The notes: generated by a model from the sequence alone, not told the origin. 18,024 bases of DNA from Porphyromonadaceae bacterium UBA4277 (GCA_002395965.1 DGVT01000071.1:1-18024); one strand, 5' to 3'. Shown: positions 1 to 8,047, counted from the first letter of the stretch. Numbers and translations: made by a program.

Positions 1-25
1 TTGTTTACTCGTCAGCTTGTTTACT
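1..25. repeat. Octanucleotide repeat at the left edge (three units)
   Basis: Read on the minus strand, positions 25 to 2 are three consecutive 8-mers: AGTAAACA, AGCTGACG and AGTAAACA. The outer two are identical and the middle one is divergent. The same 8-mer occurs in the opposite orientation at the right edge (17989-18024). The repeat lies 13 bp upstream of the rarA start codon and probably continues outside the window. I recall similar octamer tracts between genes of other Bacteroidales but cannot verify this here. Confidence 0.6.
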
Positions 26-38
26 AAATTATATTATT

Positions 39-1334
39 ATGTATGAGCCTTTAGCTGAGCGCATGCGACCTCGCACGCTCGACGACTATATCGGACAATC
101 GCACTTGGTGGGTGAAGGGGCGGTGATACGCCGCATGATAGAGAGCGGCAATATCTCCTCGTTCATCCTGTGGGGGCCGCCGGGAGTGGGGAAGACTACG
201 CTGGCGCGCATCATTGCCGAGCAGACGCAAGTGCCGTTTTACACCCTGTCGGCAGTGACCAGCGGGGTGAAAGAGGTGCGTGAAGTGCTGGACCGGTGCC
301 GGGCCGATGCCCGAAGCATGTTCACCAAGGGACGACCGGTGCTCTTTATCGACGAAATTCACCGCTTCAATAAGTCGCAACAAGACTCACTGCTCGGAGC
401 TGTGGAGAATGGCACTGTGACCCTTATCGGCGCGACGACCGAGAACCCTTCGTTTGAAGTCATCAGGCCGCTATTATCACGTGCACAGGTATATGTGCTC
501 AATCCACTTGGCAAGGACGACCTGCTGCATCTGCTTGACCGTGCCTTGAAAACCGACAAGATGTTTCAAGGCCGTGAGGTGCGTGTAGAGCAGACCGAGG
601 CCTTGTTGAGGTTTGCCGGAGGAGATGCCCGAAAACTGCTCAACATCCTCGACCTGATTATGCAGTCGATAGGTGCCAACGACCCGTTTGTCATCAACGA
701 CGAGATAGTGACAAGCCGGTTGCAGCAGAATCCTGTCGCCTTCGACAAAAACGGTGAGATGCACTACGATATCATCTCGGCGTTTATCAAGAGCATACGC
801 GGCAGCGACCCCGATGCCGCTGTCTATTGGCTTGCGCGGCTCATTGCCGGCGGTGAAGACCCGAAATTCATTGCCCGTCGCCTGTGCATCCTTGCAGCCG
901 AGGACATCGGCCTTGCCAATCCCACGGCTTTGTTGCTGGCTAATGCCACATTCGACATTATTAACAAGATAGGGTGGCCCGAAGGCCGCATCCCTCTGAG
1001 CGAATGTGCCATCTATCTGGCTGCTTCGGCCAAGAGTAATAGCGCCTACCTGGCCATTGCCGAGGCACAGGCCATTGTCGAGAAAACCGGCGACGCTCCG
1101 GTGCCGCTGCATCTGCGCAATGCGCCCACCACGCTCATGAAGGAGTTGGGCTATGGCCATGACTATAAGTACGCCCACGATTTCCCGGGGCACTTTGTCA
1201 AGCAGCAGTATATGCCTGAGCAACTCAACCACCCCACGTTGTGGACGCCCCAGGACAATGCCGTTGAAAACCGACTGGCCGAGCGCATGCGACGCTTGTG
1301 GCATGGCGATGCTCCCGAAACTCCAATCAACTGA
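39..1334 (+). CDS. rarA: RarA/MgsA-type replication-associated recombination ATPase
   Basis: This is an AAA+ ATPase of the RarA/MgsA/WRNIP1 family, a clamp-loader relative that acts at stalled or gapped replication forks in the cytoplasm. Of the 431 residues, Walker A is GPPGVGKT (46-53), Walker B is VLFIDE (101-106), a sensor-1 region is GATTENPSF (131-139), and an arginine-finger candidate is R148 in LLSRAQ. The C-terminal half has the family's helical tetramerisation region, including the AEDIGLANP and GYGHDYKYAHDFP-type segments. The length matches the usual 420-450 residues. The ATG at 39 gives the canonical N-terminus (PLAERMRPRTLDDYIGQ). The stop is only 9 bp before ispD, so rarA, ispD and recG are probably co-transcribed. 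No promoter can be seen because the upstream DNA is outside the window. Confidence 0.96.
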   Translation: MYEPLAERMRPRTLDDYIGQSHLVGEGAVIRRMIESGNISSFILWGPPGVGKTTLARIIAEQTQVPFYTLSAVTSGVKEVREVLDRCRADARSMFTKGRPVLFIDEIHRFNKSQQDSLLGAVENGTVTLIGATTENPSFEVIRPLLSRAQVYVLNPLGKDDLLHLLDRALKTDKMFQGREVRVEQTEALLRFAGGDARKLLNILDLIMQSIGANDPFVINDEIVTSRLQQNPVAFDKNGEMHYDIISAFIKSIRGSDPDAAVYWLARLIAGGEDPKFIARRLCILAAEDIGLANPTALLLANATFDIINKIGWPEGRIPLSECAIYLAASAKSNSAYLAIAEAQAIVEKTGDAPVPLHLRNAPTTLMKELGYGHDYKYAHDFPGHFVKQQYMPEQLNHPTLWTPQDNAVENRLAERMRRLWHGDAPETPIN

Positions 1335-1343
1335 TTTAAGCAC

Positions 1344-2039
1344 ATGAAGAATTACACCATAATAGTGGCCGGCGGCAGTGGCACCCGATTTGGTTCGGTG
1401 GTGCCCAAGCAATTTGTGCCTCTTGCAGGCCGACCGGTGCTGATGCGCACCATTGAGCGTTTTGCGTCATTTTATTCAACTCATGCAGCTGTGGGCGGTG
1501 AGATAATCGTGGTGTTGCCCAAGGCACATTTCGACACCTGGCGAAGCTTGTGCGGCGAGTATGGTTTCGCTGTCGCTCACCGGCTGGTGGCCGGAGGCCA
1601 AACGCGCTTTCACAGTGTGCTAAACGGCCTGAACGCCATCGCAGATGCTGATGGCGGTGCTGTAGTTGCCATCCACGATGGCGTGCGTCCGCTGGTGCCG
1701 ATGCGCGTCATCGAAGCCGCATTCGATGCCGCGCGCGAGACGGGGGCGGCAATTCCTGTCGTGCCGGTTACCGACAGCGTGCGCATGCTGGATGCCTGCG
1801 GACACTCCCAGGCACTGATGCGGAGCGCATTGCGTGCTGTGCAGACACCACAAGCCTTCGGACTCGACGTGCTGCGAGAGGCCTATAGGCAACCCTATGA
1901 CGACGCCTTTACCGACGACGCTTCGGTAGTCGAGAGCGCCGGTCATGAGGTGTGCTTGATCGAAGGCGATGTGAGAAATATAAAGATAACAAATTCGAGC
2001 GACCTGCGAGTGGCCGAAATGCTGATGAATGATGGCTGA
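1344..2039 (+). CDS. ispD: 2-C-methyl-D-erythritol 4-phosphate cytidylyltransferase
   Basis: IspD is the third enzyme of the MEP isoprenoid pathway and joins CTP and methylerythritol phosphate to give CDP-methylerythritol plus pyrophosphate. The 231 residues show the nucleotide-binding start VAGGSGTRFGSVVPKQF (8-24), with R15 and K22 in the positions of the catalytic Arg/Lys. They also contain HDGVRPLV (111-118), QTPQAF (167-172), TDDASVVE (190-197) and the closing GDVRNIKIT (208-216), all in family order. It is full length for the family, and no fused IspF domain is present. It starts 9 bp after rarA, and its end overlaps the recG start by 8-11 bp, which suggests translational coupling. Confidence 0.96.
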   Translation: MKNYTIIVAGGSGTRFGSVVPKQFVPLAGRPVLMRTIERFASFYSTHAAVGGEIIVVLPKAHFDTWRSLCGEYGFAVAHRLVAGGQTRFHSVLNGLNAIADADGGAVVAIHDGVRPLVPMRVIEAAFDAARETGAAIPVVPVTDSVRMLDACGHSQALMRSALRAVQTPQAFGLDVLREAYRQPYDDAFTDDASVVESAGHEVCLIEGDVRNIKITNSSDLRVAEMLMNDG

Positions 2040-4131
2040 CCCTCTGAAAAACGACATAAAATATCTGCCTGGTGTGGGACCCCGGCGTGCCGAGTTGCTG
2101 AATAAGGAGCTGGGTATTTACACCTTTGGCGACTTGCTGTACTACTTCCCGTTCAGGCATGTTGACCGCAGCACCATACACCGCATTGCCGACGTCAATG
2201 GCGAGATGCCGTTTATTCAGTTGCGGGGGCGCTTTGTGTCGATTACAATGGTGGGCGAGGGGGCACGGCGGCGGTTGCAGGCTCTTTTTAGCGATGGCAG
2301 TGGAACAATCGAGGTTGTGTGGTTCAATCGGGTGAAAAGCATTGCCGATTCACTCAAGACCGGCACCGAATATTTGCTATTCGGCAAGCCCACTGTCTTT
2401 AAGAATCATTATAACATCGTCCATCCCGAGCTTGACGTCTATAATGCCTCGCAGCCCCAAGCCATGGGACTGCAAGGTGTGTATAACCTCACTGAGAAGC
2501 TGCACTCGCACTCATTTACGTCGCGCACCATCCAGAAGTTGGTTTCCACCCTGCTTGAACAGACTTTCATCGCCAACATCCCCGATACCCTGCCGGCATC
2601 GCTGCTGGCCAAACGCAGGCTCATGCCCCTGTCCGAGGCACTTGTGGCTATGCACCAGCCCGCCAGTGTGCGCGCCTTGCAGCAAGCTCAGCTGCGCATG
2701 AAATATGAGGAGCTGTTTTTCCTCGAACTGAACATATTGCGTTATATCAAGCGCTCGGGCGACAAGGCTCCCGGCTTTACCTTTCATCGCGTGGGGGCAT
2801 ATTTTAACGATTTCTACTTCAATGTGCTGCAATTCCCGCTCACCGGAGCACAGAAGCGAGTCATCAAGGAGATGAGGCGCGACATGGGAAGCGGCCACCA
2901 GATGAATAGATTGTTGCAGGGCGACGTGGGCAGTGGCAAGACTGTGGTGGCATTCATGGTGATGCTGCTGGCTCTGGACAATGATTACCAGGCAGCCATC
3001 ATGGCTCCGACCGAGATTCTTGCCACACAGCACTACGAAACCATCAGCGCCATGGCCACACCGCTGGGCGTGAAGGTGGCCCTGCTCACCGGCAGCACTC
3101 GCAAGCGTGAGCGCGAGCGCATCCATGCGCAGCTGTTAGGCGGTGAGCTGCAAATCCTAATAGGCACCCATGCTCTTATTGAAGACGTGGTGAAGTTTCA
3201 CAACTTAGGGCTCGCCGTGATCGACGAGCAGCATCGCTTCGGAGTGGCACAGCGTGCCCGCCTGTGGCAAAAGAATGTGATTCCGCCGCATGTGCTGGTA
3301 ATGACAGCCACGCCCATCCCGCGCACGCTGGCCATGACCGTGTATGGTGACCTCGACGTGAGCATCATCGACGAGTTGCCCCCCGGACGCAAGCCGGTGA
3401 ACACCATTATGCGCTATGAGAAAGACCGTGATGCCATGTATCGCTTTGTGGGGCAGCAGTTGAGGCAGGGACGACAGGCCTATATCGTTTATCCCCTTAT
3501 CGAGGAGAACGAAAAACTCGACCTTTTGGCGCTTGAACAAGGCTATGAACAGGTGTGCGCGACATTTCCGCATTATCGCGTGGCCTATGTGCACGGGCGC
3601 ATGAAACCTGCCGAAAAAGACCACCAGATGCAGCTCTTTGCGTCGGGTCAGGCGCAAATTCTTGTGGCGACCACGGTGATTGAAGTGGGAGTGAACGTGC
3701 CCAATGCCTCGGTTATGGTAATTGAGAATGCCGAGCGCTTCGGGCTCTCGCAGCTCCACCAGCTCAGAGGGCGAGTGGGACGCGGAGCCGATCAGAGCTA
3801 TTGTGTGCTGATGACAAAATATGAGCTTGGGCGTGACACCCGCCATCGCCTTGAAGTGATGACGCAGACGTCCGACGGTTTTGTCGTGGCCGAAGAAGAC
3901 ATGAAGTTGCGTGGCCCGGGCGACTTGGAAGGAACGCAGCAAAGTGGCATCGCATTCAACCTGCGTGTGGCAAACCTGGCCAAAGACGGCCAGATTGTAC
4001 AGATGGCTCGTGATGATGCCGAAGAAATCCTCAAAGCCGATCCACAACTCTCCACACCCTCCGGAAAAGCCCTCGATGCGCGCATCCATCAGCTCTATGA
4101 CAAGCAGGCCGACTGGTCACAGATAAGCTGA
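2029..4131 (+). CDS. recG: ATP-dependent DNA helicase RecG
   Basis: RecG is a superfamily-2 branch-migration helicase that remodels stalled forks, Holliday junctions and R-loops. The 700 residues begin with the wedge/OB-fold region (LPGVGPRRAELL, then YYFPFRHVDR). The helicase core follows: Walker A GDVGSGKT (298-305), the DEQH box (399-402) within DEQHRFGV, motif III MTATPIPRTLA (from 425), motif V VATTVIEVGVNVPNA (from about 546), and motif VI QLRGRVGRG (from 578). The C-terminal segment has the RecG-specific LRGPGDLEGTQQSG. Length is normal. Two adjacent ATGs at 2029 and 2032 could both serve as start, and both overlap the end of ispD. It is the last gene of the rarA-ispD-recG run. No clear hairpin terminator follows, and a new promoter begins at 4187. 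Confidence 0.96.
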   Translation: MMADPLKNDIKYLPGVGPRRAELLNKELGIYTFGDLLYYFPFRHVDRSTIHRIADVNGEMPFIQLRGRFVSITMVGEGARRRLQALFSDGSGTIEVVWFNRVKSIADSLKTGTEYLLFGKPTVFKNHYNIVHPELDVYNASQPQAMGLQGVYNLTEKLHSHSFTSRTIQKLVSTLLEQTFIANIPDTLPASLLAKRRLMPLSEALVAMHQPASVRALQQAQLRMKYEELFFLELNILRYIKRSGDKAPGFTFHRVGAYFNDFYFNVLQFPLTGAQKRVIKEMRRDMGSGHQMNRLLQGDVGSGKTVVAFMVMLLALDNDYQAAIMAPTEILATQHYETISAMATPLGVKVALLTGSTRKRERERIHAQLLGGELQILIGTHALIEDVVKFHNLGLAVIDEQHRFGVAQRARLWQKNVIPPHVLVMTATPIPRTLAMTVYGDLDVSIIDELPPGRKPVNTIMRYEKDRDAMYRFVGQQLRQGRQAYIVYPLIEENEKLDLLALEQGYEQVCATFPHYRVAYVHGRMKPAEKDHQMQLFASGQAQILVATTVIEVGVNVPNASVMVIENAERFGLSQLHQLRGRVGRGADQSYCVLMTKYELGRDTRHRLEVMTQTSDGFVVAEEDMKLRGPGDLEGTQQSGIAFNLRVANLAKDGQIVQMARDDAEEILKADPQLSTPSGKALDARIHQLYDKQADWSQIS

Positions 4132-4186
4132 AAGACGAGCCCTCTTTACAGTTCTGAACCAAATGTGACATTTTTTAACTGTGTTT

Positions 4187-4220
4187 TTTGCCACTGTTAT
4201 AAAATAAAATGCTAATTTTG
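4187..4220 (+). promoter_or_regulatory. Bacteroidota-type promoter for the repeat-protein gene
   Basis: A -33 element TTTG (4187-4190) and a -7 element TAATTTTG (4213-4220) are separated by 22 nt, matching the Bacteroidota consensus TTTG/TAnnTTTG. Transcription would begin near 4227. That excludes the upstream in-frame ATG at 4209 and leaves the ATG at 4254 as the start of the following gene. Confidence 0.6.
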
Positions 4221-4253
4221 AACGTTTTTATTGCAAACAAATTTGATTTGGCT

Positions 4254-4682
4254 ATGAAATTACGTGGAAAAATATTGGCATTTGTCCTTGCTGCGACTGC
4301 TATGATGAGCTCTTCGGTGCTTATGGCGCAAGAGCTGCGCAGTTCGTCAAATTCTTATATCGGCAAGGTGGAGAGCGACGGAACGATACGGAACAGCAGT
4401 AACTCATACGTGGGTAAGATATACGATGACGGTACCATACGCAACAGGAGTAATTCCTATGTAGGAAAGATTGAACGTGACGGTACCATACGCAACAGCA
4501 GCAACAGCTACATCGGCAAAGTTTACGATGACGGCACTGTGCGCAACAGCAGCAACAGCTACATCGGCAAGGTGGAGAGCGACGGCACTGTGCGCAACAG
4601 CAGCAACAGCAACATTGGCAGTGCCAGAGGAGTCAACCGCAGGTATGCGGCAGTGATTTTTTTCTATGATTTGTTTAAATAA
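4254..4682 (+). CDS. Exported five-repeat protein, beta-flower-like
   Basis: The 142-residue product has a signal peptide (basic MKLRGK, a hydrophobic stretch, and a likely cut after SSSVLMA). It is followed by five 17-residue repeats of pattern SSNSYIGKVESDGTIRN (residues 30-114) and an incomplete sixth. The repeats alternate between an E(S/R)DG and a YDDG core. The tail after the repeats, GVNRRYAAVIFFYDLFK, is strongly hydrophobic near the end. The pattern IGK(V/I)xxDGT(I/V)RNSxN resembles what I remember as the 4-fold or 5-fold beta-flower family, in which each repeat forms one blade of a small propeller-like barrel; the molecular role of that family is not known to me. I chose the ATG at 4254 because it opens the signal peptide and lies downstream of the promoter. 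It is monocistronic, with 168 bp to the next gene. Confidence 0.75.
   Translation: MKLRGKILAFVLAATAMMSSSVLMAQELRSSSNSYIGKVESDGTIRNSSNSYVGKIYDDGTIRNRSNSYVGKIERDGTIRNSSNSYIGKVYDDGTVRNSSNSYIGKVESDGTVRNSSNSNIGSARGVNRRYAAVIFFYDLFK
4341..4619 (+). repeat. 51-bp coding tandem repeat (five full units plus a partial)
   Basis: Five in-frame 51-bp units run from 4341 to 4595, followed by a 24-bp partial unit. Units 4 and 5 are the most alike at DNA level, sharing GCAACAGCAGCAACAGC and the ACATCGGCAA that follows. Units 1-3 differ more at synonymous sites. The array could change copy number by slippage or recombination. Confidence 0.85.
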
Positions 4683-4812
4683 ATCATTCAAAAGTTTAAC
4701 AAGAGCACTCAATTAGCTCAATGATTAAGGGTTGAAGTTTAATGCTTAGTGATAGGCATCAGATTGTAGTGCGATGTTCACCCAACAAACAACTAAACTT
4801 TGACCTATAACC

Positions 4813-4842
4813 TTCAGGTTTTTGCGTTTTCAAAAACTTGAA
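4813..4842 (+). promoter_or_regulatory. Leader hairpin just before the M23 peptidase start
   Basis: TTCAGGTTTTTG (4813-4824) can pair with CAAAAACTTGAA (4831-4842) over 12 bp, including one G-U pair, leaving a 6-nt loop. The stem ends 8 nt before the first ATG of the next gene. It is followed by A-rich sequence rather than a U-tract, so on the + strand it is not a terminator. A role in translation control or mRNA stability is possible but unproven. Confidence 0.4.
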
Positions 4843-4850
4843 AAAACAAA

Positions 4851-5834
4851 ATGATGATGAATTTTAGAAAAATATTTTTTGTGGCCATAGCGGCCTTTAT
4901 GACATTTAGTGTAGCGCAAGCACAAAACCTGCAGTCGGCTAAGAATGCCTCGCAGATGCATAAGAACCTTCTTGCTCGTCAGCAGCGAGTGAAAGATCAG
5001 ATCAAACTCGAAGAAACACAACGTTTTGCCAACGACCTCTATGAAGAGGTAGAGCCAGAGCCCGATATCTATACCGAAGGGTGGGAGAGTGGACTCGTCA
5101 ATCCGTTTAAGGAAAGTGATGTGCCCATGAGCAAGGTTATCAACCTCAAGGGCTATGTTATGCCGGTGCGCAGCACCCGCGTGACGTCGCACTATGGCTA
5201 TCGTCCGGCCTTTGGCCGTAATCACAAGGGCGTCGATATCGGCGTTCCCATGGGCGACACAGTGCGTGCCGCATTCAGCGGAAGGGTGCGCCTGACAAAG
5301 TTTGAGCGTAACGGATTTGGCTTCTATGTGATTGTGCGCCACGAAAACGGCCTCGAAACCGTGTATGGCCACCTGTCGCGCTTCCTCGTATCGCCCAACC
5401 AGACCGTTAAAGCCGGCCAGCCCATCGCTCTCAGCGGCTCAACCGGACGAAGCACAGGCCCGCACCTGCACTTTGAGACTCGTTTCATGGGCTATGCCAT
5501 CAATCCTGAGGCGATCTTCGACTTTCAAAACCGTGTCACTCACACCGACACCTACACCTTTAATAAAAACAACTACACTAAGTCGCGCAGCTATGCACCT
5601 GCAAGGCGTTACGCATCGGCACTGTCGGCAAGTAGCTCGGCAAGCTATAGCAAGGGTCGCCATGTGAGCAAGCGCTCATCGGACAGAGCAGCACGATCGA
5701 CCTATAAGGTGCGCAAGGGTGACAGCCTGAGCAAGATCGCATCGCGCAATGGTGTTACCGTGGCACAGCTCAAGAAGATGAATGGCATAAAAGGCAACGA
5801 CGTAAGGAGCGGAAAAGTGCTAAGAGTGAAGTAG
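4851..5834 (+). CDS. Secreted M23 family metallopeptidase with C-terminal LysM
   Basis: This is a predicted peptidoglycan hydrolase (LytM/M23 endopeptidase) acting in the periplasm. The 327 residues start with a signal peptide ending in SVAQA (cut near residue 24). A charged helical linker (about 30-60) precedes the LytM domain (about 100-225). The zinc ligands are H125 and D129 in NHKGVDIG, and H207 in GPHLHFE, whose H205 is the catalytic His; all are intact. A Ser/Arg/Tyr-rich linker (about 235-280) leads to one LysM module (284-327, TYKVRKGDSLSKIASRNGV and onward) that would bind peptidoglycan glycan. Three successive ATGs (4851, 4854, 4857) could each initiate. A near-match -7 box (AAACTTTG, 4795-4802) lacks a good -33, so its promoter is uncertain. 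A strong terminator follows. Confidence 0.92.
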   Translation: MMMNFRKIFFVAIAAFMTFSVAQAQNLQSAKNASQMHKNLLARQQRVKDQIKLEETQRFANDLYEEVEPEPDIYTEGWESGLVNPFKESDVPMSKVINLKGYVMPVRSTRVTSHYGYRPAFGRNHKGVDIGVPMGDTVRAAFSGRVRLTKFERNGFGFYVIVRHENGLETVYGHLSRFLVSPNQTVKAGQPIALSGSTGRSTGPHLHFETRFMGYAINPEAIFDFQNRVTHTDTYTFNKNNYTKSRSYAPARRYASALSASSSASYSKGRHVSKRSSDRAARSTYKVRKGDSLSKIASRNGVTVAQLKKMNGIKGNDVRSGKVLRVK

Positions 5835-5857
5835 TCAATTCATATATTGAAGTAAAG

Positions 5858-5914
5858 AAATCCTCATCATGCTGTACTCCCACCATAGGGAAAAGCAGCG
5901 ATGAGGATTTTTTG
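5858..5914 (+). terminator. Intrinsic terminator after the M23 peptidase gene
   Basis: AAATCCTCATC (5858-5868) pairs perfectly with GATGAGGATTT (5900-5910) and runs into TTTTTTG. Inside the loop GCTG (5871-5874) pairs with CAGC (5896-5899), and TCCC (5878-5881) with GGGA (5888-5891). The structure is therefore one long, nearly continuous hairpin. Confidence 0.85.
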
Positions 5915-5980
5915 TTTATTTCAGCACATGAGTTTAGGATTGGCCTTGTCGGCACACCTAAGTGTAATAATTAGTCGCTG

Positions 5981-6014
5981 GTTGCTCATTATTCATAATT
6001 ATTTTATAATTTTG
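5981..6014 (+). promoter_or_regulatory. Bacteroidota-type promoter for the M6 protease gene
   Basis: The -7 element is TAATTTTG (6007-6014), with GTTG (5981-5984) 22 nt upstream as the -33 element. Transcription would begin near 6021, leaving a 5' leader of roughly 77 nt before the ATG at 6098. I see no riboswitch-like structure in that leader. Confidence 0.55.
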
Positions 6015-6097
6015 CATTGCGGTGAGCTTGGTGCATAATAATGAAATCAAGGCTCTCGTTAAGAGAATATATCACAATTATTATCTAACACACAGTT

Positions 6098-7945
6098 ATG
6101 AATAAGAGAATACTCCTTCTTGCTATGGTGGCATTGGTGCTCAGTTGGTTGACTGCCAGTGCAATTCCTGCGCTGCGGCAGTGGCGCACTATTACCCAGC
6201 CCGATGGCACTAAGCTCGACGTAATGCTCGTGGGCGATGAGAATGTGCATTATTATATCACTCGCGACAACGTGCCCCTTGTCACATCCGACGGGCTGAC
6301 CTATACCTACGCCAGGGTGTCGGGCGGCAGGCTGCACGATAGCGGTGTCCTGGCTCACGAGCTCCCGGCTCGCAGCCATGATGAGCTTGCTCATGTGGCG
6401 AGTCGCGAGCTCATGAAGGGTGTCGCGGCACCCAGGAGCACGCGTTCGCGTGTGAGCAGAAGGGTAGGGCAGCCGGCAGGCAATTTCACGGGTTCTCGCC
6501 GTGCCATTGTAATTTTAGCTGCATTCTTGGGTAAGCCGTTTTCAACGGCCGATGCTTCTACTCTTGAGTTCTATAGCAACATGCTCAATCAAGACGGGTT
6601 CAATGTCGATGGTGCGGTCGGTAGCGTCCACAACTATTTTTCCGACATGAGTCGCGGAGTGTTCGACTTGCAGTTTGATGTCTATGGCCCGGTGCGAGTG
6701 AGCAATTCGGCCACATATTATGGTGGTCAGTCGCCACTGTACGGTGGCTTCGACCATGCCGGGGAATTTATTACCGAAGCCATTGAGAAAGCCGATGCAG
6801 ATTATGATATCGACTGGACCATATATGACTGGGATGGCGACGGCGAGGTGGAGCAAGTGTTTGTGCTATATTCCGGCTTCGGGCGGGCCACAGGCGGGCC
6901 GATAGGCACCATATGGCCGCACGCCTGGACTCTCGACGATGCCTTTGAAGGAGAAACCGGAGGCAACGGAGGCATCAGCAAAGACGGTGTGTATATCAAC
7001 CGGTATGCTTGCGGCAACGAGCTGTATGGCTCCTCGGGGAGCACACGCATGGGAATGGGGGTGTTTTGCCATGAGTTCTCACATTGCATGGGGTTGCCCG
7101 ACATGTACGACACGGGCTATGGCGGCAACTATGGCATGGACGACTGGGACTTGCTGGACCATGGCAGCTACAACGGACCCAACGGCCGTGGCGAGTGTCC
7201 GGCAGCATGGACAAGCTATGAGCGTCACTTTGCAGGGTGGCTCGACTACACTGTGCTCAAGCCCGGTGATGTGATATCGGGAATGAAGCCGATAACCGAC
7301 CCCGATGGCGCAGCCTACATTATCTATAATGATGCGCAACCCGACGAGTATTTTCTGCTCGAGAACCGCCAGAAGCAATCGTGGGATAAATATGTGCCCG
7401 ACCGTGGCCTGCTCATTATTCATGTGGACTATGACCCGCTATTGTGGGAAAACAATGTGGTGAACACCACGGGCACGTTCAACAAGAGTGATGGCTACAC
7501 GGCCAATTTCACCAACGACCACCCGCGCATGACACCTATCCACAAGTTGCGCAGCATAGCCAACGACACCTACTACGACACTTACCCGATAATCAGTTCG
7601 AAACTGAACATCGACAGCCTTACCGACCGTTCAAATCCGGCTGCAACGCTCTATAACGCCAATGTGGATGGGTCGTACCTCATGCACAAACCTATAACGC
7701 ACATCAGCCTCGATGGCAACGGCGAGATCTCTTTCGTGTTTATGGAAGGTGCCCAGGCCGGCATCGTGGGTGATGTGAACTGCGACGGCACCGTCGATGT
7801 GGATGATGTTGACGCAGTAATTGCCATAATACTTGGCAAGTCCACCCCCGACCAGTATGGTGGCAATGCCGACATTGATGGCACCGGCGCAGTCGATGTG
7901 GATGATGTCAATGAATTGATAATGATTATTTTGAGTGAAAAGTGA
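6098..7945 (+). CDS. Secreted M6-type metalloprotease with C-terminal dockerin
   Basis: This is a predicted exported zinc protease of the M6 (immune inhibitor A-like) group. Its 615 residues begin with a signal peptide (1-22, ending LTASA) and a propeptide-like region (about 23-125). The catalytic domain carries the zinc motif H325-EFS-H329-CMGLP-D335, fitting HExxHxxGxxD. A DWDGDGE segment (about 244-250) is a likely calcium site. A type-I dockerin-like tail (about 558-613) has two calcium loops, GDVNCDGTVDVDDV and NADIDGTGAVDVDDV, each followed by a short helix. The + strand has its own promoter and no operon partner. The substrate is unknown. Dockerin tails normally bind cohesins, but no cohesin gene is in the window, so the tail may instead anchor or stabilise the enzyme. 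Confidence 0.9.
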   Translation: MNKRILLLAMVALVLSWLTASAIPALRQWRTITQPDGTKLDVMLVGDENVHYYITRDNVPLVTSDGLTYTYARVSGGRLHDSGVLAHELPARSHDELAHVASRELMKGVAAPRSTRSRVSRRVGQPAGNFTGSRRAIVILAAFLGKPFSTADASTLEFYSNMLNQDGFNVDGAVGSVHNYFSDMSRGVFDLQFDVYGPVRVSNSATYYGGQSPLYGGFDHAGEFITEAIEKADADYDIDWTIYDWDGDGEVEQVFVLYSGFGRATGGPIGTIWPHAWTLDDAFEGETGGNGGISKDGVYINRYACGNELYGSSGSTRMGMGVFCHEFSHCMGLPDMYDTGYGGNYGMDDWDLLDHGSYNGPNGRGECPAAWTSYERHFAGWLDYTVLKPGDVISGMKPITDPDGAAYIIYNDAQPDEYFLLENRQKQSWDKYVPDRGLLIIHVDYDPLLWENNVVNTTGTFNKSDGYTANFTNDHPRMTPIHKLRSIANDTYYDTYPIISSKLNIDSLTDRSNPAATLYNANVDGSYLMHKPITHISLDGNGEISFVFMEGAQAGIVGDVNCDGTVDVDDVDAVIAIILGKSTPDQYGGNADIDGTGAVDVDDVNELIMIILSEK

Positions 7946-7984
7946 TGTCTTGACTTAAATAAAAAATAGTTAAATTGTATGCGG

Positions 7985-8019
7985 TTTGGTAGCCGTTACA
8001 AGAAAAATGTGTAACTTTG
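7985..8019 (+). promoter_or_regulatory. Promoter for the nucleoside phosphorylase gene
   Basis: The -7 element TAACTTTG (8012-8019) fits TAnnTTTG exactly. TTTG at 7985-7988 lies 23 nt upstream, the long end of acceptable spacing. The start codon is at 8048. Confidence 0.6.
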
Positions 8020-8047
8020 CTTTTTATTCATCATTAAAGACATTGTT

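Noticed and set aside
477..1412. Long reverse-strand open frame opposite rarA, and a similar one opposite recG (3205-4089)
   Set aside because: Both are antisense shadows of genes with clear family motifs, and their translations show no recognisable domains.
4209..4253. Upstream ATG for the repeat protein adding 15 residues
   Set aside because: It lies inside the -7 region of the promoter (4213-4220), and the signal peptide starts properly at 4254.
4683..4736. Possible terminator after the repeat protein (AATCATT...AATGATT)
   Set aside because: The stem is only 7 AT-rich bp with a loop of over 30 nt and no U-tract.
5928..6038. A 36-codon hydrophobic + strand ORF between the M23 and M6 genes
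   Set aside because: It runs through the M6 promoter (-33 and -7 boxes) and starts 14 bp after a terminator with no promoter of its own; hydrophobicity is expected from AT-rich intergenic DNA.
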